Shown: positions 16,691 to 25,655, counted from the first letter of the stretch. The stretch is DNA of 64,000 nt from Peribacillus simplex NBRC 15720 = DSM 1321 (GCF_002243645.1 NZ_CP017704.1:1403501-1467500); one strand, 5' to 3'. Notes: generated from the letters alone by a model not told the origin. Program-made: numbers and translations.

Positions 16691-17830
16691 TCATCCTATT
16701 AAAACAGTTACGAAACCTTGAAATAAACCGATTATTCCACCAAGCAGAGCCCCAAGGTATGTGATCATCGACAATTCCTTCTTAGTGATGGAAACGACCA
16801 TTTCCTCAAGTCGGGACACCGAAAATGATGAAACCTGTTCTTCCACGATATCGCCCAAATGCAGTTTTTGGAATAGCGGCTGAAAATGATTGATTAAGTA
16901 CTCGGCACCTTTTTCCACGAAGATCGGGACGCCCTTTTCCACAATGGTGTCCGAGAAATTGGCCGTCAATTCTCGAACCGGCTTATTCATGATCGAAGCG
17001 ACAGGCAGCATTTCAGCCGTTTTTTCGGTAATCATTTGTTTTATCGTTTCTCGTCCAACCATTCCCTCGATTTTCTCTACATCCCATTTCTCGAGATTTC
17101 CCCACTCTTTCACCATCATCACTGACAATATATCAATCGTTCTCGATTGTTCAAAGAACTTAATGATTTCCGGCAGAATCTTATCAATTAACTTTTCGTT
17201 TCCAATGAACATCTGAATTAAATTGATCAGCTTGCCCCGTTCCTTGAAAAAATCATCCAACATGTCTTCAAGACGGCTTTTACCTTCTGAACTGTAAAAA
17301 TATTCTTTTCCCTTTTTCACGATGAAACGTGACAAATCAGGAATCGAGTCGAGGGCTTTTTGCTGAATGTGTGGCGGGACGATATCCTTCAAGCTCTTGC
17401 TCCTGTTCTCTTCCGACCAGGTTTCATATTTACCAAGAATGAATGTTTGAAATCTCTGTTCTAACGTAAATGAAGAATTCTTCATTCCCAATTGATCAAG
17501 CAATTGAGCAGTACTTTTTTCCGTGGACAATGCTTTCTTTACTTCTGCCTTCACGAAAATTTTCATATTCTGTATAGAGGCATCATTGATGGCTTTACTT
17601 TGAATGCTCTCTGGCGTGATTAAATGATCAACCACCAATTTGCCTAATTGTTTGGCTAACTCATCCTGCCGCTTCGGAATCAACCCTGGTGTCAACGGCA
17701 GCTGCTTCCCGAAAATATAGATTGGTTTATAGGGTCTGAACAGCATTCTGATAGCTAATAAATTAGTGAAGCCACCTATTACAGCACCTACGACGACCAT
17801 AAACAGTATCGTTACCCAAAACTCACACAT
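16691..17830 (-). CDS. yheB: DUF445 membrane-associated protein YheB
   Basis: A 379-residue protein. The start at 17830 follows AAAGGAG; a longer frame to 17908 lacks a ribosome binding site. There is one hydrophobic segment at the N-terminus ([20 protein letters not shown]) and one at the very C-terminus ([23 protein letters not shown] region), with about 320 helical residues between. The phrase [19 protein letters not shown] near residue 25 is typical of DUF445. The function is unknown; its neighbourhood is the sporulation-linked yhe cluster. It is transcribed away from yheC/D, so the two share a divergent promoter region. Confidence 0.9.
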   Translation of the reverse strand: MCEFWVTILFMVVVGAVIGGFTNLLAIRMLFRPYKPIYIFGKQLPLTPGLIPKRQDELAKQLGKLVVDHLITPESIQSKAINDASIQNMKIFVKAEVKKALSTEKSTAQLLDQLGMKNSSFTLEQRFQTFILGKYETWSEENRSKSLKDIVPPHIQQKALDSIPDLSRFIVKKGKEYFYSSEGKSRLEDMLDDFFKERGKLINLIQMFIGNEKLIDKILPEIIKFFEQSRTIDILSVMMVKEWGNLEKWDVEKIEGMVGRETIKQMITEKTAEMLPVASIMNKPVRELTANFSDTIVEKGVPIFVEKGAEYLINHFQPLFQKLHLGDIVEEQVSSFSVSRLEEMVVSITKKELSMITYLGALLGGIIGLFQGFVTVLIG

Positions 17831-17966
17831 GGAATTTCTCCTTTTATTGCTCGAAATAGAGGCTTGATGACACCTTCTAATTAAAAAAACATAGAATGTG
17901 TTATCCACATTTGCCCAGCATTTAATTATAAAAGGATATCAAACTTAGTGCAAACGGGGAATTATT

Positions 17967-19328
17967 ATGAACCTTAACCATCAGAAAGTTTTCATTACGG
18001 TAAATCCCGCAGAGACTAGAAAGAAGGCGCTACTGTTTATCGAAGAAAAACTATTTGAGGGATGGGGCCTTCAATTTGGAGAACCCGTAACGATCATGGC
18101 TGGATGCCGTTCCGTGCCGGTACTTGTCCAGCCATTTCCGTCATCCCAGCCTACATTGAAACTTTCATATGATATGAACCAAATTTTAACTTTACCCATT
18201 TTTTCCGATCCAATCTCCGTCTCATACCATGCGGAGGGAAGGTCAATTAAAATAGGCCCATTCTTCGCTTCACTCATGAACCAGACTCCCTTACAAGACG
18301 GGACATTCGGCGAGATGGAAAAATTTTATCAGGAAATGAAATCATATTGTAATCAGCAGGGCATCCCCTTCTATTTAGTAAAACTGCAGTCTCTTCAAGA
18401 TGGAGTTGTTGAAGGCTACCTGCCAGGGCAAGATGGCTGGCAAACCTTGCCCCTCCCCATTCCTGATGTATTTTATAACCGGATTCATTCGCGCAAAGTT
18501 GAGGAATCGCATTCTTTCAAACTGTTTAAAACTGAACTGGAGGAGCGGTCAAAACCGATGTTCAATGGAAGGTTCCTCTCCAAACATCATGTACATGAGC
18601 TGCTAATCTTAGAAGATGAGCTGTTGCCTAATTTGCCAGAGACGATACTTTTTAACGAAAAGGAATCTTTCTTCACATTTATAGAAAAGCATTCGGTAAT
18701 CTACTTTAAACCCGTATCAGGCAGCCAAGGCAGGAATATTTGCAGATTAACGCAAGTAGCTGGAAAATGGAAAATCGAGCAATCTGGACATCTCCAGGAT
18801 GTGCATTTTGCTGATACGGATGAAAAGTTGTATGAAACCTTAAAAAGATTTTCCAGAAAACAATCCTTCATTCTTCAAAAAGGGATTCCCCTATTCGAAA
18901 CCGATCAGAGAAAAGTTGATTTCCGCATACTTCTTCATCGGAATGATCAGCTTGAATGGAAAGTTTCATCAATGGTTGCCCGGATTGGGGACCCTGGTAC
19001 TATCGTTTCCAATATTGCACAAGGCGGATTGATGAAAAATGGACCGGATTTTCTAAAGGAAGCATTTGACCTTCAGGACGCCAGCCGCATATATCAAAAG
19101 CTCGTACGGCTGGCTAAAAACACTGCCCACGCCTTAGTGGAAAACCATGACGATTCATTCGGTGAGCTAGGGATCGATTTAGCACTGGATACCGATATCC
19201 ATCCATGGATCATCGAAGTGAATTCAAAACCGTCGAAAAAATTTCAAGGCAACTATGAAACATTTCGTCCGTCAGTAAAGTCAATCATAGATTTCATGCT
19301 TGCCCTTAACCGCGAAAACCATCCATAA
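17967..19328 (+). CDS. yheD: YheC/YheD-family ATP-grasp protein, copy 1 (long form)
   Basis: A 453-residue protein equal in length to B. subtilis YheD, which is associated with the spore coat. The N-terminal third is the YheC/D-specific domain. The C-terminal part is an ATP-grasp fold: YFKPVSGSQGRNI supplies the ATP-contacting lysine and glycine loop near residue 250. KVDFRILLHRN is near 315, NIAQGG near 350, and the metal-binding end IIEVNSKPSKKF near 415. Catalytic residues look intact. ATP-grasp enzymes join a carboxylate to an amine or similar nucleophile; the substrate is unknown. It is the first of four tandem paralogues on the plus strand. Confidence 0.88.
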   Translation: MNLNHQKVFITVNPAETRKKALLFIEEKLFEGWGLQFGEPVTIMAGCRSVPVLVQPFPSSQPTLKLSYDMNQILTLPIFSDPISVSYHAEGRSIKIGPFFASLMNQTPLQDGTFGEMEKFYQEMKSYCNQQGIPFYLVKLQSLQDGVVEGYLPGQDGWQTLPLPIPDVFYNRIHSRKVEESHSFKLFKTELEERSKPMFNGRFLSKHHVHELLILEDELLPNLPETILFNEKESFFTFIEKHSVIYFKPVSGSQGRNICRLTQVAGKWKIEQSGHLQDVHFADTDEKLYETLKRFSRKQSFILQKGIPLFETDQRKVDFRILLHRNDQLEWKVSSMVARIGDPGTIVSNIAQGGLMKNGPDFLKEAFDLQDASRIYQKLVRLAKNTAHALVENHDDSFGELGIDLALDTDIHPWIIEVNSKPSKKFQGNYETFRPSVKSIIDFMLALNRENHP

Positions 19329-19344
19329 AAGGAGTTGCTAGCAC

Positions 19345-20415
19345 GTGTTAATAGGATTAATGGCCGCGTCGGATATACATGAAAACAACTACTTCACCGA
19401 AATAGCCAAAACCGCTAAATCATTTAATATGAAAGTTTGTAAATTCTTACCGGAAAATATAGATATGGGTCTAAAAAAAGTGCGGGGCGAGCGTTTTGAT
19501 GCCGAAAACGAAACTTGGATCGCCGCATCTTTTGATTTACCTGATTTTGTATATGATCGCTGTTTTCACGGATTAGTTCGTGAGTCAACCGAAACGCGAC
19601 ACAAAATCGATTGGTTAAAAGATAACTCGAATTTCTTAGGGCTGGGCCTTCCTGGTAAGTGGGAAGTGTACCAAATCCTAAAAAACCATCCACACCTACA
19701 GGCATTTTTTCCAGAGACCGTACAAGTGACGACACCTGAAGATATAACCGGTCATTTGGAACGCCTGGATAAAATCATCATCAAACCTGAATTCGGTGCA
19801 GGCGGTACAGGAATCTATCTTCTTTCAAATACCGAAGACGGCACTTTGGTATCCATGACGAAAAAGGGCACCAAATATGACCGCCAATTCTCTTCCAAAT
19901 CTCAGCTTAACAAATGGCTGCAGCATTTATTAAATCGATACCGTTACCTCTGCCAGCCATATTTGGAACTTTGCAACCAAAATAACGAGCCATTTGATTT
20001 ACGGATTTTACTTCAAAAAAACGAGAGGAATCACTGGATGGAACGGGGTCGCGGAATTCGGACGGGACAAAAAGACGGAATTACCTCAAATCTTGCCACA
20101 GGCGGGGAAGCCTTTTCACTGGATACTTTCATCAAAAGAAACCCGGAAACGATTACGATTGCTGTCGAACGAAAGATTCAGCATATCCTTCGTACCCTGC
20201 CCATAGAAACCGAAGCTGTCTTTGAAAGATTATTCGAGTTGGGGATTGACCTAGGCATCGATAAAAAAGGTCAAATATGGATAATGGACATTAACTCGAA
20301 GCCCGGAAGGAAAATCATTCAGGCACTTCAGCCGGAGACCATGAAAGATATTCATCGCGCACCGTTTCAATATAGCCAGTATTTAGCCGAACATCTTCAG
20401 AAAGCAGGTGAATAG
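19345..20415 (+). CDS. yheC: YheC/YheD-family ATP-grasp protein, copy 2 (short form, YheC-like)
   Basis: A 356-residue protein starting at GTG with AAAGGAG upstream, 16 bases after copy 1. It lacks the long N-terminal domain of its neighbours and begins LIGLMAASDIHENNYFTEIA, similar in size to B. subtilis YheC. The ATP-grasp core is present: IIKPEFGAGGTGIYLLS near residue 145, FDLRILLQKN near 215, NLATGGEAF near 248, and WIMDINSKPGRK near 315. The metal-binding acidic residue here is Asp instead of the Glu seen in the other three. Likely co-transcribed with the flanking paralogues. Confidence 0.88.
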   Translation: MLIGLMAASDIHENNYFTEIAKTAKSFNMKVCKFLPENIDMGLKKVRGERFDAENETWIAASFDLPDFVYDRCFHGLVRESTETRHKIDWLKDNSNFLGLGLPGKWEVYQILKNHPHLQAFFPETVQVTTPEDITGHLERLDKIIIKPEFGAGGTGIYLLSNTEDGTLVSMTKKGTKYDRQFSSKSQLNKWLQHLLNRYRYLCQPYLELCNQNNEPFDLRILLQKNERNHWMERGRGIRTGQKDGITSNLATGGEAFSLDTFIKRNPETITIAVERKIQHILRTLPIETEAVFERLFELGIDLGIDKKGQIWIMDINSKPGRKIIQALQPETMKDIHRAPFQYSQYLAEHLQKAGE

Positions 20416-20418
20416 AAA

Positions 20419-21786
20419 GTGAGAAAGACTTATCCTGCCGAAATTGCCGCTATCCCTGGCAATGTTCTCTTCTACCCTTCAGAGCTTGGAGATTTGGCAG
20501 AGATTGAATTAATTTATTTCGGACGACATTCATGTCCTGCCATCATCAAACAAAACCCGGCAGTCAATCAATCAATCGTCCTATCTGAAAGTCTTGCGGA
20601 ATCTCTAATATTCGATCATACCGATATTCCCCTTCATTTATTCATATACGGCAAGAGCATCCATATAGGACCCCTTGTCGGAATTTTTTCTTCAGGCTTC
20701 ACTGGCCTTTCAAACAAACCATTAGGGGAGAGATCGGAATTTTTCTCAAAGCTCCTTTCGCTTAGCAGGACCACAGGCTGTATCCCCTTTGTTTTTGGAG
20801 AGAATGTAATCAATTGGGATGAGGAGACAATCAAAGGCTATGTATTTGATAACGATGACTGGCACATTAATGAATTTCCTTTTCCTAATGTCATCTATGA
20901 CCGTCTCCCAAATCGTTTGATGGAAAACCGCGATGGACCTAAAGAAGTGAAGCAAAAATTCCAAAAAGAATATACCATTCCTTGGTATAATCCAGGTTTT
21001 TTCAATAAATGGGATGTAAATGAAAGGTTATGCGCTGATGAGCGGGCACTGCCTTATTTACCGGAAACGTACCCATTTCAATCCATGTCCGTGGTGGAAA
21101 CCCTTCTTTCCCATTACCGGCAAGTTTATATAAAGCCCATTCACGGCAGCCTCGGTCTAGGGATTCACCAAATTCTTTATGATAAGCATGAGGATGTTTA
21201 CTATTGCCGCTATACAAATGAAGCAAAAGAAAATAAACTTCAAAAGTTTTCAACATTGGAATCCATTGTTAAACATATTTTTCACGACCGACCGCTTGAG
21301 AATCTTATCGTGCAGCAGGGCATCCCATTAATTCGATCTGAAAAACGTCCAGTGGATTTCCGGGTTCATACGAACAAGGACAGTAATGGAGAATGGCAGG
21401 TAACCGCGATCGCCGCAAAAATCGCAGGCGCCGGCAGTGTCACGACCCACATTAAAAGCGGGGGTGTCATCAAAACGGTTGCAGAACTGTTTGGAGATGA
21501 CTATGAGGCCAAGGAAGTCGAACGAAAGCTATCGGAAGCCGCACTGATTTTAAGTGACAGTATAGAAAAGAACTTGGCTGGCATCATTGCAGAAATAGGA
21601 TTTGATTTTGGATTGGATAAAAAAGGGCAGGTTTGGATGTTTGAAGCCAATTCCAAACCGGGACGTTCCATCTTCTCCCATCCAAAACTCAAGGATTTCG
21701 AATTGCTGACCAGAAAGCTAAGCCTTGATTATGCCATTTATCTAACGGAACAGACGATTACGAAATCAATCAGTGTGCCGCGATGA
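20419..21786 (+). CDS. YheC/YheD-family ATP-grasp protein, copy 3 (long form)
   Basis: A 455-residue long-form paralogue starting at GTG three bases after copy 2. Domain layout follows copy 1: a family-specific N-terminal domain with SIHIGPLVGIFSSGF, then ATP-grasp with YIKPIHGSLGLGIHQI near 235, VDFRVHTNKD near 312, HIKSGGVIK near 347, and MFEANSKPGRSIF near 412. The key residues are kept, so it is probably active. Compared with B. subtilis, which has one yheC and one yheD, this copy is extra. It overlaps the next gene by four bases. Confidence 0.85.
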   Translation: MRKTYPAEIAAIPGNVLFYPSELGDLAEIELIYFGRHSCPAIIKQNPAVNQSIVLSESLAESLIFDHTDIPLHLFIYGKSIHIGPLVGIFSSGFTGLSNKPLGERSEFFSKLLSLSRTTGCIPFVFGENVINWDEETIKGYVFDNDDWHINEFPFPNVIYDRLPNRLMENRDGPKEVKQKFQKEYTIPWYNPGFFNKWDVNERLCADERALPYLPETYPFQSMSVVETLLSHYRQVYIKPIHGSLGLGIHQILYDKHEDVYYCRYTNEAKENKLQKFSTLESIVKHIFHDRPLENLIVQQGIPLIRSEKRPVDFRVHTNKDSNGEWQVTAIAAKIAGAGSVTTHIKSGGVIKTVAELFGDDYEAKEVERKLSEAALILSDSIEKNLAGIIAEIGFDFGLDKKGQVWMFEANSKPGRSIFSHPKLKDFELLTRKLSLDYAIYLTEQTITKSISVPR

Positions 21787-22979
21787 ACATTTTTTACGAT
21801 ATCCCCACTGAAAATTGGTACCACACTCATGAGAATGCGGAGCTTTTCGCCGGCTCTGCCGAAGAGGAAATCAGCTATAAAAAGGACCATTCAAATCAAC
21901 CCCTTATTCCAATCACAATGTTTCCAGGTAACCGGATGCTTGCTGTCGGAATTTTAACCATTTCCAATCCCAAAAAGGAATCAGGTTTGGGTGGAAACCT
22001 GAACCTTTTTCGGGACCTATCCTTATATTTATTGAAACACGGAATATTGGCGTATGTATTCACAGGAAATGCCCTTCATTCTGAGTCGATGAGAGCTTAT
22101 GTTTTTTCCTCCATTTCAAACAAGTGGATTGAATGTAAAGTGCCCTTACCTGACATCGTCTATAACCGTATCCCCTCGAGGAGCTATGAGGCGTCAGAGG
22201 AATTCCAAAATCTCATCAAATATTTTAAAGAATGCCGATTGAATCTATTCAACCCCTGTTTTATAGATAAATATGTGATGTTCGAAGCATTAATGGAAGA
22301 TGGATCCCTCACCAATCACCTTCCCCCCACTATGGTCTTACGAAACAGCGGTTGCCTTGATGCTTTCCTGGAGACCTACAGGCATATATACCTTAAACCC
22401 TGCAAAGGAAGCCAAGGGCAGGGCATTTATACCATAATCAAAAATAATGATGATACACTATTGTTCAATAGCTTAAAGCATAGTGAGTCCTTCCCGGACT
22501 TCGCATCATTCTGGGAAACAAAAAAAAGGGATTTATTAAAAAGGAGCTACATTGCTCAACAGGCGATCATACCAAAAAAACTTTTTGGACATCGTTACGA
22601 TTACCGGATTCTGGTTCATTATGAAAAAGGTTTTTATAAAGTGACCGGCAAAGCGGTAAGGATGTCACAAACTCAGGAAATCACCACCCACACTCCCCGA
22701 GGGGGTAAGCTTTTTCCTTATCAAGACCTGCAATCAAGAAGCCTGGATCTAAAATTAGCGAAAATCGCCCAAAAATGCGGAGAGATACTTTCAAAAAAAA
22801 TCGGGTTTCTCGGAGAGTTTTCCATTGATATAGGGGAAGACGAATCAGGCTCTCTCTTCATATACGAAGTTAACTCAAAGCCCATGCAATTCGATGAGGA
22901 GGAAATTGAAACAAACAGGCTTTTGCATTTAAAAAATCTTTTCATTGAATTAACTTTTCCTAACCTGACAATAAAATAA
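21783..22979 (+). CDS. YheC/YheD-family ATP-grasp protein, copy 4
   Basis: A 398-residue paralogue with ATGA overlap to copy 3, implying translational coupling. The N-terminal domain is shorter than in copies 1 and 3 but keeps the LPDIVYNRIPSR phrase shared by the family (near residue 122). ATP-grasp elements: YLKPCKGSQGQGIYTI near 200, YDYRILVHYEK near 273, HTPRGGKLF near 300, and IYEVNSKPMQFDEEE near 360. Apparently intact. It ends the four-gene run; yheE follows after 60 bases with its own strong ribosome binding site. Confidence 0.85.
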   Translation: MNIFYDIPTENWYHTHENAELFAGSAEEEISYKKDHSNQPLIPITMFPGNRMLAVGILTISNPKKESGLGGNLNLFRDLSLYLLKHGILAYVFTGNALHSESMRAYVFSSISNKWIECKVPLPDIVYNRIPSRSYEASEEFQNLIKYFKECRLNLFNPCFIDKYVMFEALMEDGSLTNHLPPTMVLRNSGCLDAFLETYRHIYLKPCKGSQGQGIYTIIKNNDDTLLFNSLKHSESFPDFASFWETKKRDLLKRSYIAQQAIIPKKLFGHRYDYRILVHYEKGFYKVTGKAVRMSQTQEITTHTPRGGKLFPYQDLQSRSLDLKLAKIAQKCGEILSKKIGFLGEFSIDIGEDESGSLFIYEVNSKPMQFDEEEIETNRLLHLKNLFIELTFPNLTIK

Positions 22980-23042
22980 CACCTCCAGCTGCTGTTTTCC
23001 ATTATAATTAAATGAGAAACTGTATATATGGAGGTAATACAT

Positions 23043-23246
23043 ATGATCACTCATTTTCAATGGGCACCATTGCATAAGAATCTGCCAGGATGGAAAATTT
23101 CCTTTTACTTCAACAAGCAGGCAGTCCAGGCCTTGTATCATAAAGATGGATCCATCGAGTGGACAGCCAATCCGCCCTCTGAAACAGATGAAGCCAAACT
23201 CAAAAGCATGATACATGATTTAATGATCTTCCATGTATACGAATGA
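23043..23246 (+). CDS. yheE: YheE family small protein
   Basis: A 67-residue protein starting MITHFQWAPLHKNLPGWKISF, followed by YFNKQAVQALYHKDGSIEW. It resembles B. subtilis YheE in size and in position directly after yheC/yheD. The ATG at 23043 follows GGAGGT at good spacing, preferred to an in-frame ATG at 23028 that overlaps the ribosome binding site. No known domain function. Confidence 0.78.
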   Translation: MITHFQWAPLHKNLPGWKISFYFNKQAVQALYHKDGSIEWTANPPSETDEAKLKSMIHDLMIFHVYE

Positions 23247-23331
23247 CCCCCCTTTACATTCATGAAATCCCTAAACAGAATAAAAAAAACTCCTTTGCCT
23301 AAACTAAAGAAAAGGCTAGGAGGGATTTATC

Positions 23332-23520
23332 TTGGATAAAGAAAAAATGACATTTTTGAAGGATACCGAATATGAAGGCAAGAACTCCGCTTTCTTAGAC
23401 ATCGACCGTTACATCAATGAAGGACTGGCTGGTGGAAATGTTTATTCAGCTGCTGACCTTCAAAACATTGAAGAAGCACATGATTTTTATGATGAAACAG
23501 ATCCAAACGAAAATAAATAA
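23332..23520 (+). CDS. Small acidic protein of unknown function
   Basis: A 62-residue acidic protein with a TTG start; AGGAGGG precedes it at good spacing. The middle, FLDIDRYINEGLAGGNVY, and the acidic end (HDFYDETDPNENK) are the only notable parts. No membrane segment or known motif. It is followed at once by a terminator, and may be co-transcribed with yheE. I do not recognise the family. Confidence 0.6.
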   Translation: MDKEKMTFLKDTEYEGKNSAFLDIDRYINEGLAGGNVYSAADLQNIEEAHDFYDETDPNENK

Positions 23521-23528
23521 TAATGTTC

Positions 23529-23555
23529 GGAGCCTCCTTTAGGTGGCTCCTTTTT
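23529..23555 (+). terminator. Terminator after the yheE region
   Basis: GGAGCCTCC and GGTGGCTCC pair with one mismatch and are followed by five T on the plus strand. Confidence 0.75.
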
Positions 23556-23787
23556 ATAAAACTGCCAACTCTTCCTTTAGCCCGAACATTTCTTTATTAA
23601 TTATTACATAAGCCTTTTCAAGATTAAGTAAATACTCTACTTTTTCATTTGAATTTTTTGCCTTCACATTAATTTCCTTGTTCAACCTTGCATAATTTTC
23701 ACTTAAAGAAACCATTTCCTCCCCAGAAAAATTATACATAACCTGAGCTTTTAAAAAATCCGTATAGTACCTAACTGTTCCAAACAT
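23554..23787 (-). CDS. 77-residue helical protein of unknown function downstream of the B12 riboswitch
   Basis: The product is predicted to be mostly helical and probably coiled-coil, with phrases EEMVSLSENYARLNKEI and NEKVEYLLNLEKAYVI. No membrane segment and no known motif. The start ATG at 23787 is preceded by GAGGTG at good spacing. It lies on the same strand as, and downstream of, the cobalamin riboswitch, but a strong terminator (23900-23935) stands between, so it would be reached only by read-through or from its own promoter. No B12-related function can be claimed. Confidence 0.5.
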   Translation of the reverse strand: MFGTVRYYTDFLKAQVMYNFSGEEMVSLSENYARLNKEINVKAKNSNEKVEYLLNLEKAYVIINKEMFGLKEELAVL

Positions 23788-23899
23788 GCATTACACCTCT
23801 TTAAATTTTTTATAAAGAATACTTTTCTTTGTTCCATAGGAAGAAGAGTTCTCCTTATGATTTTGATAAAAGTCTACTATTAAATCGGATTCCTTCTTA

Positions 23900-23935
23900 A
23901 AAAATAAAAAAACAACTTCCCGATTAGAAGTTGTT
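23900..23935 (-). terminator. Strong terminator after the riboswitch-linked ORF
   Basis: On the minus strand AACAACTTCT, a 5-base loop and GGAAGTTGTT are followed by a long T-rich run. The left arm overlaps the stop codon of the 30-codon ORF. Confidence 0.85.
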
Positions 23936-24026
23936 AGAGTGCAAACGAAACGAAACATAACAAAAAATAAACATGAATTTTCCATTTTTCTAAAAATGAA
24001 AAACATGCTTTTGTCAATTTTCGCAC
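23934..24026 (-). CDS. 30-residue hydrophobic ORF under a cobalamin riboswitch
   Basis: GTG start at 24026 preceded by a perfect AGGAGGT eight bases upstream; stop at 23934. The peptide has a basic N-terminus (MRKLTKACF) and a hydrophobic C-terminus (IHVYFLLCFVSFAL), so it could be a tiny membrane peptide or the remaining signal or anchor segment of a lost transporter gene. It is the first ORF after the riboswitch and ends in a terminator. A CCTA...TAGG pair surrounding the ribosome binding site suggests that translation could be controlled. I do not recognise a family. Confidence 0.5.
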   Translation of the reverse strand: MRKLTKACFSFLEKWKIHVYFLLCFVSFAL

Positions 24027-24065
24027 TTAACACCTCCTATCCTCGTAGGCTTATGATGCTGTGCT

Positions 24066-24240
24066 AAAAATAGGCAGGTATCCTGGCTCATGATCATCGC
24101 TTTTCGAACCTTCCCATCCCCTTTTGCAGAAGACAGTGGCATTACTCGAATCGCTCTCATATACAGTTGCGGGACAGCGCCGGACTCTAACCGGACTTCC
24201 CTTTTAAGCAGACAATCCTCAAAAATATTGCCTGCACCTT
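24066..24240 (-). ncRNA. Cobalamin (adenosylcobalamin-type) riboswitch
   Basis: Read on the minus strand the element has all conserved blocks in order. These are AAGGTGC, AAAAGGGAA with the CGG...GTCCG stem, GCTGTCCCGCAACTG, GAG-GCGATTC, TGCCACTG, GGGAAGG, and the B12 box AGCCAGGATACCTGCC. The family binds cobalamins and usually shuts off B12 synthesis, transport or B12-independent isozymes. Here the downstream sequence holds only a 30-codon ORF and a terminator. The gene on the other side (MBL-fold hydrolase) is transcribed toward it on the same strand and so lies upstream, not under its control. Confidence 0.95.
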
Positions 24241-24360
24241 TTTCTAGACGTATTTAATTTTCAGTTTAAATGTATCGAATTATCCATTAAATTACAATTT
24301 GTGCTACGGTGTTCAAAAAGAAATTTGCTTAGAACCTCTTCCATTACACAAAACCACTAA

Positions 24361-25188
24361 TTAGTGTTTTGCTAGATTATCCTTATTAATCAATACTTTT
24401 TCTTTTAATATCGATGTAATGATATGCTCTGAATCCCATTCATGCCCAGATATCTCGATAAGGGGATAGCGGTTCGGTAAAACGACCTGCTGGATTTCAT
24501 GAACGGTCAGTCCTTGAGAATGTAAGCGTAAAATTTCACCTTGGAGGTTTTCCAAATAATCGAGTTTTTTTCGAAACATTTCCTTCCCATCAGGCACATG
24601 CCCAGCATGGCAGCAAAACACTTCCCCGAAGTCATATTGAAGTAATTTTTTTATGGAATCGATGATGACCGGGACAGACTCTTCCCGTAAGACAAGCTTT
24701 GTTTTTGGCGTTACGAAAAGGTCTCCTGAAAAGAGCATGCCATTACTGTGATTCAAATACACCATATGGTCCTTCGCATGACCAGGTGTAAAAATCGGCT
24801 CCCACGTTTGGGTACGGGAATGAATGGCCTTCCCTAGCGGCTCAGCTTTAAAGGCGTCTCTCTTTCCCCAGAAAATTTTGCGATATTCAGGATATACAGC
24901 ATCCTTTGCACAAACCTCAACCGACATCGGGTGAATGAAAAGCGGGACCTTTTTATGTTCCTGTATCCATGCAGCGCCCCCCGTATGGTCTTCATGATAG
25001 TGAGTCAGGGCCACTGAGTCGAAGTCTGAGGACTCATAGAATGGAATAAGCTCTTCCAATAAAATCTCTGCTCCAGTATCTATCAATAGGCCATCCGTTA
25101 AAAAGACATAAACACTCATCCCCGACTTGTTCCCGCCAGGAGTCCCTTGCACACAAACCACATCATTTACCGTCTTAATCTCTATCAT
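24361..25188 (-). CDS. MBL-fold metallo-hydrolase
   Basis: A 275-residue metallo-beta-lactamase-fold protein. The metal site is THYHEDHTGG (HxHxDH) near residue 61. A further histidine is in FTPGHAKDHMVY near 134, an Asp bridge in LFSGDLFVTP near 154, and a late His in CCHAGHVPDG near 192. This is the glyoxalase II-like hydrolase branch; the natural substrate cannot be deduced. It is transcribed alone from an AT-rich region shared with the divergent met operon, and ends close to the 5' end of the B12 riboswitch. No terminator is obvious between them, so read-through is possible. Confidence 0.88.
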   Translation of the reverse strand: MIEIKTVNDVVCVQGTPGGNKSGMSVYVFLTDGLLIDTGAEILLEELIPFYESSDFDSVALTHYHEDHTGGAAWIQEHKKVPLFIHPMSVEVCAKDAVYPEYRKIFWGKRDAFKAEPLGKAIHSRTQTWEPIFTPGHAKDHMVYLNHSNGMLFSGDLFVTPKTKLVLREESVPVIIDSIKKLLQYDFGEVFCCHAGHVPDGKEMFRKKLDYLENLQGEILRLHSQGLTVHEIQQVVLPNRYPLIEISGHEWDSEHIITSILKEKVLINKDNLAKH

Positions 25189-25411
25189 TCAATCGCCTCC
25201 CCCATCATTGTACAACAATAGTTTCATCTTCCTTTTTTTAACTTTACTATAATAAATGTAGTACCACTTTACCTTTTTGACAAGGAAATATTGGAATAAT
25301 TAACCTGGATGGAAATGCTGGATTATTACATAATAGCCCTTTTTCCACAAATCTTTTCAACGGACCGTACCAAATTTAACGACAAAAATCATCCCAAAAT
25401 CACAGAAACGA

Positions 25412-25440
25412 TTGACATTGTCGAATTTTACAAATAATAT
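25412..25440 (+). promoter_or_regulatory. Promoter of the metNPQ operon
   Basis: TTGACA (25412-25417) and TAATAT (25435-25440) with a 17-base spacer, about 45 bases before the start of the S-box aptamer. Confidence 0.65.
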
Positions 25441-25483
25441 AGATTATATTATAAAACTTGAAATATTCTAAAATAATAATTTA

Positions 25484-25635
25484 CTTATCAAGAGTGACGG
25501 AGGGATCAGGCCCTGTGATGTCCAGCAACCGCCCTTAGGGAACGGTGCCACTTCCTGCAGGATGATTGCATTCTGAAAGATAAGACGAGATATAATTTCG
25601 CTGCCTCTTTCTGAATGATAGAGGCAGCTTTTTTA
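25484..25635 (+). ncRNA. SAM-I (S-box) riboswitch upstream of metNPQ
   Basis: The aptamer (25484-25585) starts with CTTATCAAGAGTGACGGAGGGA and closes with GATAAG, forming P1. GATGTCCAGCAACC and the conserved purine-rich core are present. The expression platform ends in a terminator, GCTGCCTCT and AGAGGCAGC followed by six T (25599-25635). The family binds S-adenosylmethionine and terminates transcription when SAM is plentiful, so methionine uptake would be induced on starvation. Confidence 0.95.
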
Positions 25636-25655
25636 ATGTTTAAGGGGGAAAGCTC

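Noticed and set aside
17967..22979. Whether the four ATP-grasp genes form a RiPP or non-ribosomal peptide cluster
   Set aside because: No precursor peptide, modifying enzyme, or exporter gene adjoins them; the spore-linked YheC/YheD family explains the domains. The idea is retained only as a hypothesis in the finding.
23791..24033. 80-codon minus-strand frame starting just after the B12 riboswitch
   Set aside because: It runs straight through a strong terminator, has low-complexity hydrophobic composition, and its start lies within the ribosome binding site region used better by the GTG at 24026 in another frame.
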